Below are positions 35,049-47,149 of a stretch of DNA of 64,000 bases, in pieces. Position numbers and translations under genes: made by a program. The notes below the pieces were generated by a model. It worked only from the letters and a program-made list of their open reading frames with translations, made no database searches and had not been told where the DNA came from. The stretch lies in assembly GCF_008831285.2 (NCBI RefSeq), contig NC_045150.1, positions 9,872,001-9,936,000 on the forward strand, read 5' to 3'. Source of the stretch: Nymphaea colorata. Taxonomy: Eukaryota > Streptophyta > Magnoliopsida > Nymphaeales > Nymphaeaceae. How positions within the stretch are numbered: the first letter of the stretch is position 1; each line of letters begins with the position of its first letter.

Positions 35049-36543
35049 AGAAATTTGTAGGAGAAGGCATTTAACTTGAAGAGACAAACAAAAGGTTCTA
35101 GAGTGAGAAAATAGAACACATGTATATATGCGTTCATATGTAGATGAAAATTTGTAAATTAAAATGTGGAAACATAGAGAGAGACAGATGAAGGAATCAT
35201 CATATTCACATATATGTATATAACATGTATATACATATCTGTCTTCATGAGATTAGAAATGAAGAAATGACTTAAAACAACCGACTTCAAGTTTGATGTA
35301 GGCTGGAAGGGAGCTTGGGCTCATGTAAGAACCTAAGATAAGTCATCAAAGCCACATTAGAGAGGGTATTTGCTTTCGAAAATATTTTTTAAAATATGAT
35401 TTATATATAACCATAGAATGTTATTATTTGGTTTTTTGCAAGAGATATATTCCTTCCACCATTGGGTATGGAAGCAAAATAAGCAACATAACGAGGCACT
35501 CATTAAGGTTCCTAATTAGGTGATTAAGAAGAAAACTAAATGTATTAACATGAAGATGCATTTTTAGCATGTACATATTCGTGATGGTTCTCCCCGGGTT
35601 GGACAAGTCCCAACCTCAAAATTTCACATAGAATAAGGAGGAAATCCCAAATCATATTCTCATTTTCACGGTGCATTCATATATAAATGAAAAATCAAAC
35701 AACTATGCATGGATAAAATGAAAGCAATATTTAAGAAAAGAGAAAAAGCATGATTCAACCGTAAAATGAAAGATCATCTCATCTTCTCATACTCCCGATG
35801 CACTCGAGCATAGTCTTTTGACTCTAAGATAGAGATTGAGAACCATCTCATATGGCCATGGGGAGATGAGCAGGAGAGAAAATAAGGAACCAAAACAAGG
35901 CTATATTCAAGAAGAGATAGAACATGATGCAATCATAAAATGAAATATCATCTCCTCTTCTCATGCTTTCGATGCACTCAAGCATAGACTCTTGACTTTA
36001 AAATAGAGATGGAGTGCTATCTCATATGGCTGTGAGGAGATGAAGAGGAGGGGAAATGAGTGAAGCAAAACAAGATTATGTTCAAGAAAAGAGATAGCAT
36101 GATTGAATCATAAGATGGAATGTCACTTCGCCTTCTCATGCTCCTGGTGCACTCAAGGATAGCCTCTTAACTCTAAGAGATTTTCAAGCTATCTTGTATG
36201 GTCATGGGGAGATGAATAAGGGAAGAAAATAGAAAGAATGAAATGGGATGTTGGTTACATACCTCTTGTGAGAATGATTTTGAAAAGAAAATGATCACCC
36301 TTGCTTGGATTGATCTTAGACTCGCCTTGAATAGAGCTCCAAGGTGATGAAGAAGAGGCCTCCAAGAGATCTTCGTGCTCCGTTGAAGTTATTGTAGTTT
36401 GCTCCAAGTTGGAGAAGAAGAAGAAGATTGAGGAGAAGAAGAGGGAAAATGGAGGAAGAGAGCTTGAGAGAACTCTTAAGTCTTCAAATGCAGTAGAGTT
36501 TCTCCAAGGGCTAGCTCCTTGCCCAAGAGGGTGAAAATGAGCG

Positions 36544-36551
36544 TATTTATA
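36544..36551 (-). promoter_or_regulatory. TATA box of LTR copy 2
   Basis: tatttata on plus is TATAAATA on minus, followed in the sense direction by conserved LTR sequence. The same octamer sits at 11767 and 62453 in other copies. Confidence 0.7.
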
Positions 36552-36759
36552 GAGAGTTGTGGAGCCAAAACTCAAATTTCAAGTTTTTTAGATTTTTATA
36601 ACATTTTCAAATAATTTTGAATAGGTTTTGCTTAAGTATGATTGGCTATTATGCCTGAAAGTTCATTTTTGAGGTGTAGGGAGCGCTAATGCCCACTTAA
36701 AACGCTCAAAATCGCCCTCTAAAGGTCAATTTTTGAAGAAAAAACGGTGGCTAAGTGCC

Positions 36760-36955
36760 TTGGCAGCGCACGCGTGCAGCAACACGCATGCCCACGAATG
36801 TCGCGCTGCCGCGCGTGCTGTGTGGTCACCTAAGCACGTGGTCACGCAAGCTCGCTGTCACATGCGACAGCACGTCGCGCGTTGCGCAGCATGCTAGTGC
36901 ATTGCGTGACGCACGACTATGCGTCGTGCGACTGCGCGTTGCGGGATGCTCAAAA
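36760..36955. other. CpG-rich segment upstream of the LTR TATA box, copy 2
   Basis: Dense in GCGC, CGCG, CACG and TGCG words, about 210 bases upstream of the TATA box in the LTR sense. Different in sequence from the segments of copies 1 and 3 although its AT-rich borders are shared. Confidence 0.75.
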
Positions 36956-37628
36956 AGTCATTTAAATTTAATAAAATGACATAAAGTAAAAAAGGACTGT
37001 TTATAAAATAAAATTATTATTTTGTTATTAAAATGGTTTTTTTTTGTTACAAATGGGTGGTCGATTCCATTTTGAGTGACTCCGAACTCGCTCCAAATCC
37101 GATTTTGGTTTAATCGGCTATCGACTCGTTTGACTATGCGACTTGGGTTTAAAAACATGTTTTGGCATGGCAATGAGACCTTAAAACAAAGGGAAGGTCC
37201 GTGCTCACGCGAAACGCGGTTCAAATTATGGGTTTGAAATGCTTGATTTGGATATGAACTTGGGTTTAAAAATTCATTTTATATCGAATAGCTACAACTT
37301 TGTTTCGGACCTAGGATTAAATCCAAATACAGTATTTTTTGAAAAATTTGGGGTGATAACACTATGTAACCTGACCTGATTTGACTGTAATACATATATA
37401 TATATACATTTTTTTGGGGTCCAGCCGACAACAGGCTGACGCCCTGCCATACTTGTCACGTTCCATAGCTATTTCAGATCATTTCCAAAGTATATACCAA
37501 TACTTTATGGACCTCTTCTCCTCCACCATATACATCTGCTTTATGGACCCTACATTAATTTTCTAGGTGTTGTGTTAAACGAAATGATCAAACTGTTCTT
37601 CAGGTACAAAAAAAGAAAAAAAAAAACC

Positions 37629-37937
37629 TAAGCCCAGGTATCGGGCTCGGGCCGGCCCAAAACCTGGGACTGATCCTGGCCTGATTAAATTAATAAAATA
37701 TATATATTTTTATAGAATAATATATAAATATTAAAAATCATAATAAAATAGTATGATTGTATATAAAATATATATTAGAAAGCTGTTATTGGGCCCACCC
37801 AAGCTTATTGGACCCAGTCGGGCCAGCCCATAATATTTCTGTCTGGCCCGGTGCCCTTTTTTCCAAGCCCGGGCCCGGGCCTGAGTCAGGCTGTGTACCG
37901 AGTACCCACCGGTGGCCTGACCCAATGCCCAAGCTTA
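37629..37937. mobile_element. GC-rich-ended hAT-like element
   Basis: Starts TAAGCCCAGGTA and ends the inverse TGCCCAAGCTTA, with GC-rich arms (gggctcgggccggccc; gtaccgagtacccaccgg) around an AT-rich core. Flanks are poly-A, so a target duplication cannot be judged. Shares its arms with 17222-17371 and 63907-64000. Confidence 0.65.
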
Positions 37938-38509
37938 AAAAAAAAAACCACCCGGCTGACCTCTTGCCATAAAAAAAAAAATAGAAAGAAAGAAAAAATG
38001 AATAAATAAATAAAGCCCTCTTTGACTCATAGCTAGAGGTGCTACAATAATACAGATCTTTAGAAAGCATTTTGGTGGGGGGAAAAAAGTGCACCATAGA
38101 ACACTATTGACAGTAGAGTGGGTGATTCCCTTTTTATTTGCATTTTCCACAATACATGCCTTTTACAGCAAACGTAATGTGCCATGGGAAATATTTTCAT
38201 GACGTTGATTTATTTATTTTTTAACTGCAGCTTAAAGTGACATTTCTAAACTGCCATGGTTGATTTGTCACGGCAGAGAAAAACGTCAGCTATCGCTTTT
38301 TTTTTTTTTTTGATAATAATTTTTAGTAATAAAATATAAATGGCTCTTATAACATCAAAATTTTGAGTGTAGAAAGATCTTTTCTTTCATTGCAAAAATA
38401 ACTTCACCTAAAACATGATTTACATTAAATTAGTATTTAAAACACATTAGGAGGTCCATATTTTGTTTAAAATGCTGTTAATCACTAATTTAAAAGGTCT
38501 GAATTTAAT

Positions 38510-38800
38510 AGACTGAAGACTATCGCTAACATGCCTGCCTTGGAGTCGTTTGAGGTGAAAGATTGTAGCGGGCTTCAGGAATTATCTGACATGCTGCTTT
38601 CAAGTCATTGAAGGTGAAAAACTGTGGCAGCCTCCAACAAGTAGTTGACATGTCTGCTCTCAAGCCATTGGAGGTGTCCAGGTCTAACAGGAAGAACATG
38701 TCCGACGGATGCAAAGGAACAGATTGCCTGTCTCTCAAAGCATGTTGGGGATTTTCGGATGTCCTGCACTCAACCATCTCAGTGAAAAGTTAATAATTAG
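38510..38800 (+). pseudogene. CNL relic: LRR units and C-terminus
   Basis: LKTIANMPALESFEVKDC at 38514-38570 matches the 20-residue LRRs at 28.2 kb. Further shifted-frame LRR pieces follow. At 38702-38780 the bases match the CNL C-terminus at 29053-29120 (gatcgcctgcctctcaaagc versus gattgcctgtctctcaaagc). Several hundred bases of LRR are deleted between the two parts. It is followed by the same 3' flank as the gene at 27.65 kb, so it is a duplicated, shrunken copy. Confidence 0.8.
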
Positions 38801-39960
38801 CACATATTGGGGTTTATTATCTGAAATGTGTGTGGTTTTTAAAATGGGTGACAGATTGTAACTTTTTTTTTTTTGGGTTAAATATGAATCTGCATTTCGT
38901 TGTCTTCTCTCTTTTGTTTGATTCGGTCTTGTAAATTTTTCATGACACGTTTTCCGGCTCCCAATGTTGAGAGAATGGACAAAAAAGCAATGGATTGCTA
39001 CCGTTTAAGTCCGAAACACTGGAAATAACAAGCAGAGCGTCGAGAAGAGAGGGAGAGAGACAAACATCGCCCCTTTGATTGCTCTCTCTCTCTCCCTCTC
39101 CCTCTCTCTCTCTCACATCCTTGCCCTCTCCCTTCCATCCAGCCTCACCAACAAATGTAGGGTTGAGGTATTTTAGGAATTTTTTAAATAAAGAAATCTA
39201 CTTTTTACACTTTTTAACTTTTTCATTTCTCTTTTATCCTTGTAAAAATACTAAAAAGTAAATTTTTTATAAAAAAAATTTAACTTTTTTTTCACTACTT
39301 TGTACATGCAACAAATATGCAATCCCACAAAAGAGAGAGGGTGGGGGTATTTTAGAAATTTTTTTATAATGAAATTACTTTTTAGTCTTTTTACTTTTTT
39401 ATAATCTCCTTTTTATCCTTTTTAAGACTTTCACTTTTTTATTTTATTAGTGATAGTTTGGTCATTACACACTCCTGTACATGCATAGAGGTCTGCATGA
39501 AACCAGTTTCACTCCTTTTAAGAGTATTTTGATCATTATACACCCCTGTGCACACTATGCACCTAACTAGTTTACCACCAGAACCACCAGACATGTCTCC
39601 TTCACGTCAACCATTGTCATTTTCCCTCACCATCTTGATACTGTCCACTTGAATCGGCCTGAATCAGCTCATTCGAATCAAATGCAATTGCTGATTCAAG
39701 AGCCTCCAAAATTCAACAAATTTTTTTAATTAAATCCGTTAAATCAGTCATAAACTGCCAAGTCATGCTGAATTGTCATTCTTTTAAGGTTGGTCTCTAA
39801 GGCTTTCCAAGAAGTGTTCATGGCATCATAATTGAAGTTACTTCAACTAAATGGGGGAGGTGGGGATTCAGTTCCCTATGTAAGAAATGCCAATAGCTAC
39901 AAATTGGCTTCTTTCTTGCATACTTAGCTAGTAAGTTTGCCTATGTGTGCATTTTAAGAG
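38801..39960. repeat. Duplicate of the CNL 3' flank
   Basis: 38830-38940 and 39640-39935 match 29170-29300 and 30090-30390 in order. Between them lie a CT-rich microsatellite (39080-39113) and, at 39165-39530, an AT-rich stretch that repeats itself imperfectly (gtattttaggaattttt and gtattttagaaattttt), absent from the other copy. Confidence 0.7.
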
Positions 39961-41810
39961 GTTGTTTGATAACTGTTTCACTCCACAGAACGGACTGGAC
40001 ATCCTGTCTACCACACTTCCATCCCGTTATTGGTGTTGCCCACTATTTGATGGCTTCAGGAACAGAACATCAAGCTCCTTTTCTTCTTATTATTTGTCTT
40101 GTCTGTCCTGTTTGTTCTGTTTGATTTATGCTCTGTCCATTTTGTATGTTCCATCCAATATTTGAATCTTGTACAGTCTTTTATGTTTGTGATGTCTGTT
40201 TTGTCTACTATTTGATAATAAGAACAATCTCTTTATAGTTTTTTTTTTCAACATTAATTTCTAGCAAGAACATTAAACTGCTTGCCTTTAACCAAGACCT
40301 TGCTTAACGTTTTGCTCATTTACCAACAACAGCCATCGCAATGAAGAGAAGCCACCTCCCAACACCCACCCAAAAGACAACCACAAGACCTAGAAATACT
40401 GATCCTTACATGTGATTGCTAGGAAAAAAAAAATTATATATATATATATATATATTTATACTCACACACAAAGAGAAAGAGAGAGAGAACAACTAACCAA
40501 AGTCCCTCCATGCTACAGTGATCATTCACAAGAAAGAGTTGCATGAGAAACCAAGCAGGGTGCAAAGTGCAATCCAAGAATCAGGCTTCTGAAAGCTGGC
40601 ATACATACATAATACATGTACAATACACGTAGTATAAGATAAATGATATTTTTGTTTGCCCCATGAAAAAACAACTAGTAAACACAAAGATCACCACCCT
40701 AACTGTGTTCAAGTACTTCAAGTACCCACTTTAAGTAGAGCGACATAAATACAAGGACCTTACTAAAGTACCATCGAGACTTACCTGAAACTCTTATCAA
40801 CTGCACCAAGAAAAAAGATACAGTGCGAGAACCAGGTAGGCTAACTAGACCTCCCATATAAGAGTCTGAAAAATGGACATAATATCCTAAGGATGTGACC
40901 TCAAAGCTCCTGCAACTAATAAGACTTCAGCCACTGCCTCAAGTTTATAGCAAAACACTCATACCCTTTCTATTTTACTCTTGATTCAAGAAAAAGTATG
41001 TATACAATGTCGATTGACGAGGATGTCTCTCAAAAGTGTTTGAAAGCCTTGAATTTTGATTTTATAAACAAAATTCTACCTCAAAAATAGAATTACAACA
41101 AAAATTCCTGTTCTAGCTTTCCTTTGTGCTAGCCTGAAATTTTGATTTCAGAATTGAAAATGATGCATTTGATAAAACATGAACTAAAACCATCATGATG
41201 TGTTGTAAAGGGAGATGAAAGAAATTTTAAAATCATAATTCTACACCTCAGATAAGATTCACGATTCTAGAATTTTTGATTCAAAAATGAGCTTACAAAA
41301 AAAGAATCAAAATTCTTTGTTAGAGAATCTTAATGTTAGAATTCCACAATTCATCCTTCATCAAACACCCCCTCCATTAGTGGCTTCACAATTTTTGAAG
41401 AAAAGAAATTTATACCATGGAAATATCATATCATTCTTTTGAAGAAGAGAATGATGAGTTTTTTCATTCTGTAGATGAATTAGCGGCTAATTTTCAAATT
41501 TGTTTCTGCGGCGGGAATTCAAGCAGGCAGCGTGAATAGGTCTGATCTGGTTCAAGGCTTTTGTCATCTTCTAATGTATTTATCTGTTCACGACTTGTCT
41601 CTGTTTGCAACCATAATTCTCAAGGATATGATCAGAGACTGCGGCCGGCCAACTGCAAAAGCGTGGGCACATGGCTTGAATGAGGTCCCTGGTCATTGTC
41701 TGAAGTGGGTCCTATCCGATTGTGTTTGATCTCAGGAGTCCCCACCATGGCATGTGATCCAGAGGCAATATAGTCCCGAGGGACATAGCATTTCCGGTTA
41801 GGCTCGCAAG
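39961..41810. other. Unassigned sequence
   Basis: No gene or element end recognised. A TA microsatellite lies at 40433-40456. Frames up to 72 codons are not convincing. Confidence 0.35.
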
Positions 41811-41974
41811 CCGATGAGCAGGGGTGGAGCTATAACAACTCAAGTGTTTTTTTTTTTTTAATCATTTATCCTATACAAATTTGTGAAAAATCATATTTCG
41901 GCCGTGTTAAAATTTTGAAACTATAATTTGGCCTTTCTCATGAAAAATTTGTGTTTCCACTCCCTGTCGATGAG
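41811..41974. mobile_element. hAT-type element, family h1, with target duplication
   Basis: Body 41819-41966 (148 bp), starting CAGGGGTGGAGC and ending TTTCCACTCCCTG. Flanks ccgatgag (41811-41818) and tcgatgag (41967-41974) match at 7 of 8. The middle word ttaaaattttgaaactata is the family signature. Confidence 0.9.
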
Positions 41975-42629
41975 AACGTGCTCATTAGTTCGATTCCTAT
42001 GGGTGTTATCTTTTTGGGTTAATGAGGTAGGAGCTGTACTAAGTTGAAGGTATTAAATCCAATGGGCATAACATAACTGCCAATGAAAGTACTGGCAAGT
42101 TTGATGGTTAGTTGGATTTAATTCTGAGTCATGCTCCTGAGTCAAGGAGATGAGATGTGGAATGAAGTTGAAGGTATATTGTCCGCACTCCCTAACACCA
42201 TGGTTGGCAAACTCGGTGATCCAACTCAGAAATCGCTTGAGTCATCTTGAATCGCTAGGAAATGAGTCATGGTTCCAGGTTTGATCGGTACACATCTGAT
42301 TTTCAAAAGAATCATGTCTGAATCACCCGGGTTTCTTGGAATAGCTGAGTCGGCTCTGAATCACCCGAGTTTGGTTGGATACAAAAAAAAAAAAAAACAG
42401 CGAATCTGTCACTCATACCCATTTCTTTACAACACTCATTTGCAATGATTCAAGCTCTGTTGTTAGTCAGAACTCGAAAGGAAGCTCATAGGCAAGGGTT
42501 TCGTTTGGCTGTTCATTCATCTTTTTTCTCTTGTGATCAGATAACAACACTTATAGTGATCCCATGGGAAGCATTAATAGTCATCCGACAGAAATCATCC
42601 AGCATCCTGGCCTCTCGAGAAGCCATCAA

Positions 42630-42673
<44 letters not shown>

Positions 42674-43159
42674 GTGAGAAGGACAGTAACAAAAAACGAA
42701 AATGAGACCAAACCTGAATAAGAGGAAAAAAGAGGGTGAGAAGGATGAGAGATGCATGAGAAACTCTATATCCTCCAATGAAAATAGAATCCATAATAAT
42801 GGTTTCCTATGATGTTTTTCGTATTACTATTTTTTAGAAACATTTTTTTCGTTTTTTATTTTTTTCATTTTAGTGACCACCAAAAGAACATAATTTTTCA
42901 AATTTCAATCTTTGAACACCACAAAAACAACAGTAAAAGCATTTTATTATAACTTTAGCTTTTGAGACCCAACTTGGACAAGTCACTGAGGCAATTCGGT
43001 AACCCAGTTGGCCTCCGAACGCACGGGTTGCCAACTACGCTTGACACAAACTTCGATCTTGTTGGTAGATTCAGCTCTCGCTAGGCCACTGACATATTCC
43101 TCTCACTCAGCAAAAGGCTTTCTAAAAAATGTACCACTGCATGGTACTTTAACATTTTT
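41975..43159. other. Unassigned sequence with GA microsatellite
   Basis: A GA microsatellite occupies 42632-42669. At 42230-42380 words such as gaatcac and cgagtt recur in a pattern suggesting a decayed element, but no ends were found. Confidence 0.4.
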
Positions 43160-43665
43160 GTCATTGTAAGGACTCGACCCACTATCGGGCTCGAACTCCT
43201 AGTCCAGCGAATGGAAACCTACTCCTTAACAATTTTGGTTTCAGGCTGAAAAAAGTTAGAAACTAAGACAACCAACCGTTTAACATCTCCCTTTATAAGC
43301 CCTTGAAATTATCTCACAATCGAGACTAAACTTTACTATAATACACCCCCTTTAAGGCACATGCATCTGTCTATGTGGAACCCTAAGTCTGAATGTTGAA
43401 CCGTACTCTGATACCACCATAAGGACCCAACCCACTCCTATGCTTGGGTTTATAGTCTTGTAGATCACAACCCACCTCCTAGCAATTTCGATTTCAACTT
43501 GAAAAAAGCTACGAACCAGGACAACAAATCATTTAACTCCCTTTAGGAGCATTTTAAGGTTTCTCACAATCTTCCATATGAGACTAAACTTTTGAATTGT
43601 TACAATCATCCCTTCTTAAACCACATGCATCCATGCATGTGGGATCCTAAGTCTGAGTGCACGAA
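43160..43665 (-). mobile_element. TRIM-type miniature LTR retrotransposon with LTR-internal-LTR-internal structure
   Basis: On the plus strand: LTR 43165-43344 (TGTAAGGACTCG...ATAATACA), internal 43345-43416, LTR 43417-43604 (...GTTACA), then a second partial internal stretch 43605-43665. At 43406-43416 ctctgatacca is the inverse of the initiator-Met primer site TGGTATCAGAG, so the element reads on the minus strand. The two internal pieces share cacatgcat...tgtggaaccctaagtctga-like words. LTRs under 200 bases with no coding region define TRIMs. The extra internal copy means at least one LTR of a tandem array has been lost. Confidence 0.75.
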
Positions 43666-43973
43666 GGTGTGGTAGAAGCAATTGGGCTATAAGCTCTGAG
43701 TACTCAAAGGGAGCGGCCAGAATTAGTTGCCCATGTAGAGGAAGGGATGGGTTGCAGGTTGGAGCTGCAGGACATAATGGGAGGTCTGGATTCTATGGTA
43801 GTTATGATGAGAAACCTTAATGCATTGAGGGAGAGAGAAAACAAAACTGCGAGGGCCCCAGATAGGGTCTTTCGTGAGTCTTTTAATTCGTTTATCAGCA
43901 ACTGTTGGCTGAAGAAAGTGATTTGGAATAAGGAAAGAGCAGAGATAGTATTTACCTCGCACCCTTTCACTGG
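43666..43973. other. Unassigned sequence
   Basis: Overlapping frames of 83-94 codons on both strands, none recognised. Confidence 0.35.
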
Positions 43974-44235
43974 TAGGGATGTACACAAGCCGAGTTGAGG
44001 TCACTCGAGTCCACTCATATCTTATTCAGTCCATGCTCAAGTTGAGCTGTACCAGGTTAGCTTGAGATCAACCCAAGTAGACTGAGTCCCGATTTGAGCT
44101 AGACTCGTTTTAGTTCCTTTACCAACTGCCCATTTGACTTTACCACTTTTTTGCGTTTTAATTTAAAAAAATACAAAAATAAAATGATAACCTAGATCAA
44201 ACAAACTTACTTGAACAAATGACCTTACTTGAACT
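43974..44235. mobile_element. hAT-like fragment, family h3 type
   Basis: Starts TAGGGATGTACACAAGCCGAG and carries gagtcgag-like words (tcactcgagtccac). It ends at the start of an h2 element at 44236, so it is either truncated or interrupted by it. Confidence 0.5.
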
Positions 44236-44632
44236 TAGCAATGTCAATATACTAGATTTGAATTGAATATCTAATCAAACCGATCCAAAAAATTGGATGT
44301 GAAAAAAATTAATATCTGATTAAGACATCAAATCATATTTAAAAAATGACATCCAACCAGATTCAGATTCGGATATGCATAAATACCTTATTGGATTTGG
44401 GTCAGATTTTTTTTTATACAAATTTCCTATATCTAATTCTTTTACATTTTGAAAATTGGAAAAATTCGGTTCAAAATTCAGATTCGGATCTCAATATAAG
44501 AATCAGATTGGGAATGTGAAATCAGATTTTGAATTCAAATTCAGATATGTTTTTTCTTTATTCATATTCAAATTCGAATTCGAATATGAATATGTGAATA
44601 TCCAAAAAAATGGATATAATTAAGGGTATGAG
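44236..44632. mobile_element. hAT-type element, family h2, truncated right end
   Basis: Starts tagcaatgtcaatatactag and follows the copy at 18734-19160 closely (cttttacattttgaaaattgg is shared). It fades after aattaagggtatgagg, before the expected CATCCCTA end. Confidence 0.65.
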
Positions 44633-44952
44633 GTAAAATATGTGAATTCGTTTTCATTTTTCACTTTTTAATGTCTTACCGACATTAATAAAAATTCAAA
44701 AAAGTTATTAAAAAGATAAAATAAACCAAGAAAAACTAAAATATGATTATATTTTTTAGAAAGTATTGCAAAAAAAGGAAAAAATGCAATGATTTTGATC
44801 TTTCCAAAATATCATGACAATAATTTCACTTTTTCTCATTTCCTTTTTTTTTCTTTTTTTAACACAAACAGGCCAATAATCAGACTACTGTATATATCTA
44901 TATAAATGCTCCTGGTAAGTAAATATGTCAATATATCCTCAATTAATGTGAA

Positions 44953-45358
44953 TTAACGGCTAGGAATGTTCCTCTAGTCGAGCCAATTCGGGCACGACTC
45001 GAAGTTGCCCAGTTAAGCTTGACTTGAACTCGGCTTGTAAGTTAAACGAGTCGAGTTGAAGCCTGATAACTCAAATTTGTAAATGAGTCGAGTTCGAGTT
45101 GGAAGAACCCAACTCAGTTAAAATCATTCAACACTAATACTTATTTTTATAATTTCAAAAACATAAAATGGCTTAAATAAAAATATAGAAAGTTTAAGCA
45201 CAAAATATATATTACGAAACATGAGCTTAAACATGCGAAGCTCGAGCTTGGACTCAGTTAAGTGAGTCGAGCTGAAGTCAAACTATATATGAGTTGAGTC
45301 GAGTTCGAGCGGGCCCAGCTCGAGCTCGGCTTGCTTTTTGTACATTCTTATTAACCGC
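44953..45358. mobile_element. hAT-type element, family h3 type, with target duplication
   Basis: Body 44961-45350 (390 bp), starting TAGGAATGTTC and ending TGTACATTCTTA. Flanks ttaacggc (44953-44960) and ttaaccgc (45351-45358) match at 7 of 8. Arms consist of gagtcgag/cgagctcg words around an AT-rich core. Confidence 0.88.
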
Positions 45359-46186
45359 TTTTGAGAAATTTTGTTCCCAGGATTTCATCTAAAAGGTACA
45401 TTGGAACTTCATCTGGTTTGAAATGCTACTAAGAGGTTCACCATAAATCATAAATTGTTGAAGAAAAGCAATGTATCAGCAACTAGTCTTCTTGCTTTAA
45501 TTTTCTACAGCTGCCAGATGATTGCGGATTGGCAATGAGATTCAGATTTGGTTAATCGGGTTTCACACTCTTTTTGGGCTAATGGCTGGTTGCTGCTTCA
45601 AGTGTGCTAGAGGAAATGGGCCAATGGTTGGTTGCTGGTTCGAGTGGCATGGTGACATGCCCGGAAGAAAAGCAATGTATTAGCACGTTCTAATGCAAGT
45701 ACCAACTTAGCCAAGCGATCAAAAATAGAAATTTAATTAATCAGGCATTGCTAAAAGAAGACGAAGAAAATTCTAGCTAAGAACTTCACACCCTTAATTT
45801 CTTTGGTAGTTCTATGGATTTAAAGGGCTTCCTCTTGCACTGTCAGGTGGTAGTTTGTTTAGGTTCGGTTTGATTTTACAATCTAAATTTCACAAGATAT
45901 TTGAGGTATAGCAATACCCTGATCATGATATATGAACTCATATATAAGGACTCTAGGGATTCAAATGAGTTGGATTTCTAACTTCAAGTTGGTTTATTTT
46001 AATTGAATCCAGATTCTGATCTGACTACCAAAAAAAAAAAGTGCCAAATCACTAGTTAAATCATATGTATGTATGCTATAATATTTAGACCATAGTCACA
46101 TACTGTTTCTGCATTTTAAACTATGGTTTTTTACAGGGAGCTTGAAAATATCGTAACGTTTCAAAAAAATTAATATCTTTAGAATT
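45359..46186. other. Unassigned sequence
   Basis: A short internal repeat (ggttgctgcttcaagtg and ggttgctggttcgagtg, 45586-45650) is the only structure noted. Confidence 0.35.
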
Positions 46187-46362
46187 TATGAAAAACCGAA
46201 TAAGTAAGAAACTAATAAGACAACATAAAAATAATAAAAACAACTAGAAATAAAAATAAAAAATGGAAACGATTATGAAAAAGCCGAATAAGTAAGAAAC
46301 TAATAAGACAACATAAAAATAATAAAAACAACTAGAAATAAAAATAAAAAATGGAAACGATC
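46187..46362. repeat. Tandem duplication, 88-bp unit, nearly perfect
   Basis: Two adjacent copies of an A-rich 88-base unit (46187-46274 and 46275-46362; ccgaataagtaagaaactaa at 46196 and 46284). Almost no differences, so the duplication is recent, or an assembly artefact. Confidence 0.93.
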
Positions 46363-47149
46363 AGTTTGTTATTAGAAAAAGTCAAAAAACACTTAAAAAC
46401 ATGCAAAACGCTATTTGCTTTTTCTTGCTTCATGTTTTCTCAAAGAAACAATCTTTTTGCCATTTTATGTTAGGCTGATCGAGACCAAAACCCAAATTCA
46501 TATCCAGAACTCAAATTCGTATTCGTTCGATTAAAATAAAAAAAATAGTTTTTAAATGTAAAATAATAATTCAAATAATTTTTATTATTATTCAAATAAA
46601 AATTATATTAAATAACATACCAAACCGAGCCGAACCCCATCAAATCGACTCAGACCGACCTGTTAGGTTATCAGATAAACTGGTTTTTTGGGACCAAATT
46701 GGAAGCCAATCAGATTCAGTACGGAGTTCCGTCGAGTACTCGGCCCAGCCATAAGACACTGATATATTTGTCATGCTTTTAACACGTTTTTTTTCTTTAA
46801 ATTATGTTTGTTGTGATTAGACCATATGGACTTTCCATTGGATTCAAAGGTGCACAACCACACTTAGTTATAAATTCAGTAACTATATATGTTTATATAA
46901 TTTTTATAAGTCATGCTTTCTACGTTAATTCTCAAATAATATTAGCCAGAACCGGAATTCTGAAGCAAGGGTCAGCACAGGGAGGGTTGCTCGAGTTGTC
47001 AGCATCTCCATTTTCCTCTGCCTATTTCAGAGATCAGAAATTGAATGGTTCCTCATTTTCAGTTTGATCTTTATTTGGCGTCCTTCCCTCCCATTGGGTA
47101 AGAATTGCTTCTCCTTCTCTGCTCTTCCATCTGCTAAGAAACGGATGAG
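46363..47149. other. AT-rich sequence and putative CNL 5' leader
   Basis: 46363-46960 is unassigned. 47010-47149 resembles the sequence before the other CNL start at 55496 (tttcagtttgatcttt against tttcagatttctagtt, then pyrimidine-rich blocks), so it is probably the remaining 5' leader of this gene. Confidence 0.45.

Larger units (their letters stand above)
34091..37366 (-). mobile_element. Solo LTR of long gypsy family R, copy 2, with perfect 5-bp target duplication
   Basis: LTR body 34096-37361 (3,266 bp). Plus-strand ends are TGCTTGCATCCCC and TTTGGGGTGATAACA. The repeat ctatg flanks both sides (34091-34095 and 37362-37366). The length agrees within 14 bases with the LTR at 60448-63699. 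It contains several AG-rich tracts mixed with TATATA and GATA microsatellites and the family's GC-rich U3 segment. No internal region remains. Confidence 0.92.

Noticed and set aside
31219-37361. LTR copies 1 and 2 as the two LTRs of one element
   Set aside because: Only about 50 bases separate them, and each has its own flanking 5-bp repeat.
41532-41729. 65-codon plus-strand frame as a small gene
   Set aside because: No motif, no conserved neighbour and no start context to support it.
42445-42794. Arg/Glu-repeat frame and its Ser/Leu antisense
   Set aside because: Both are translations of the GA microsatellite.
43160-43665. Cassandra-type TRIM with 5S rRNA in the LTR
   Set aside because: No 5S rRNA box sequences could be seen in either LTR.
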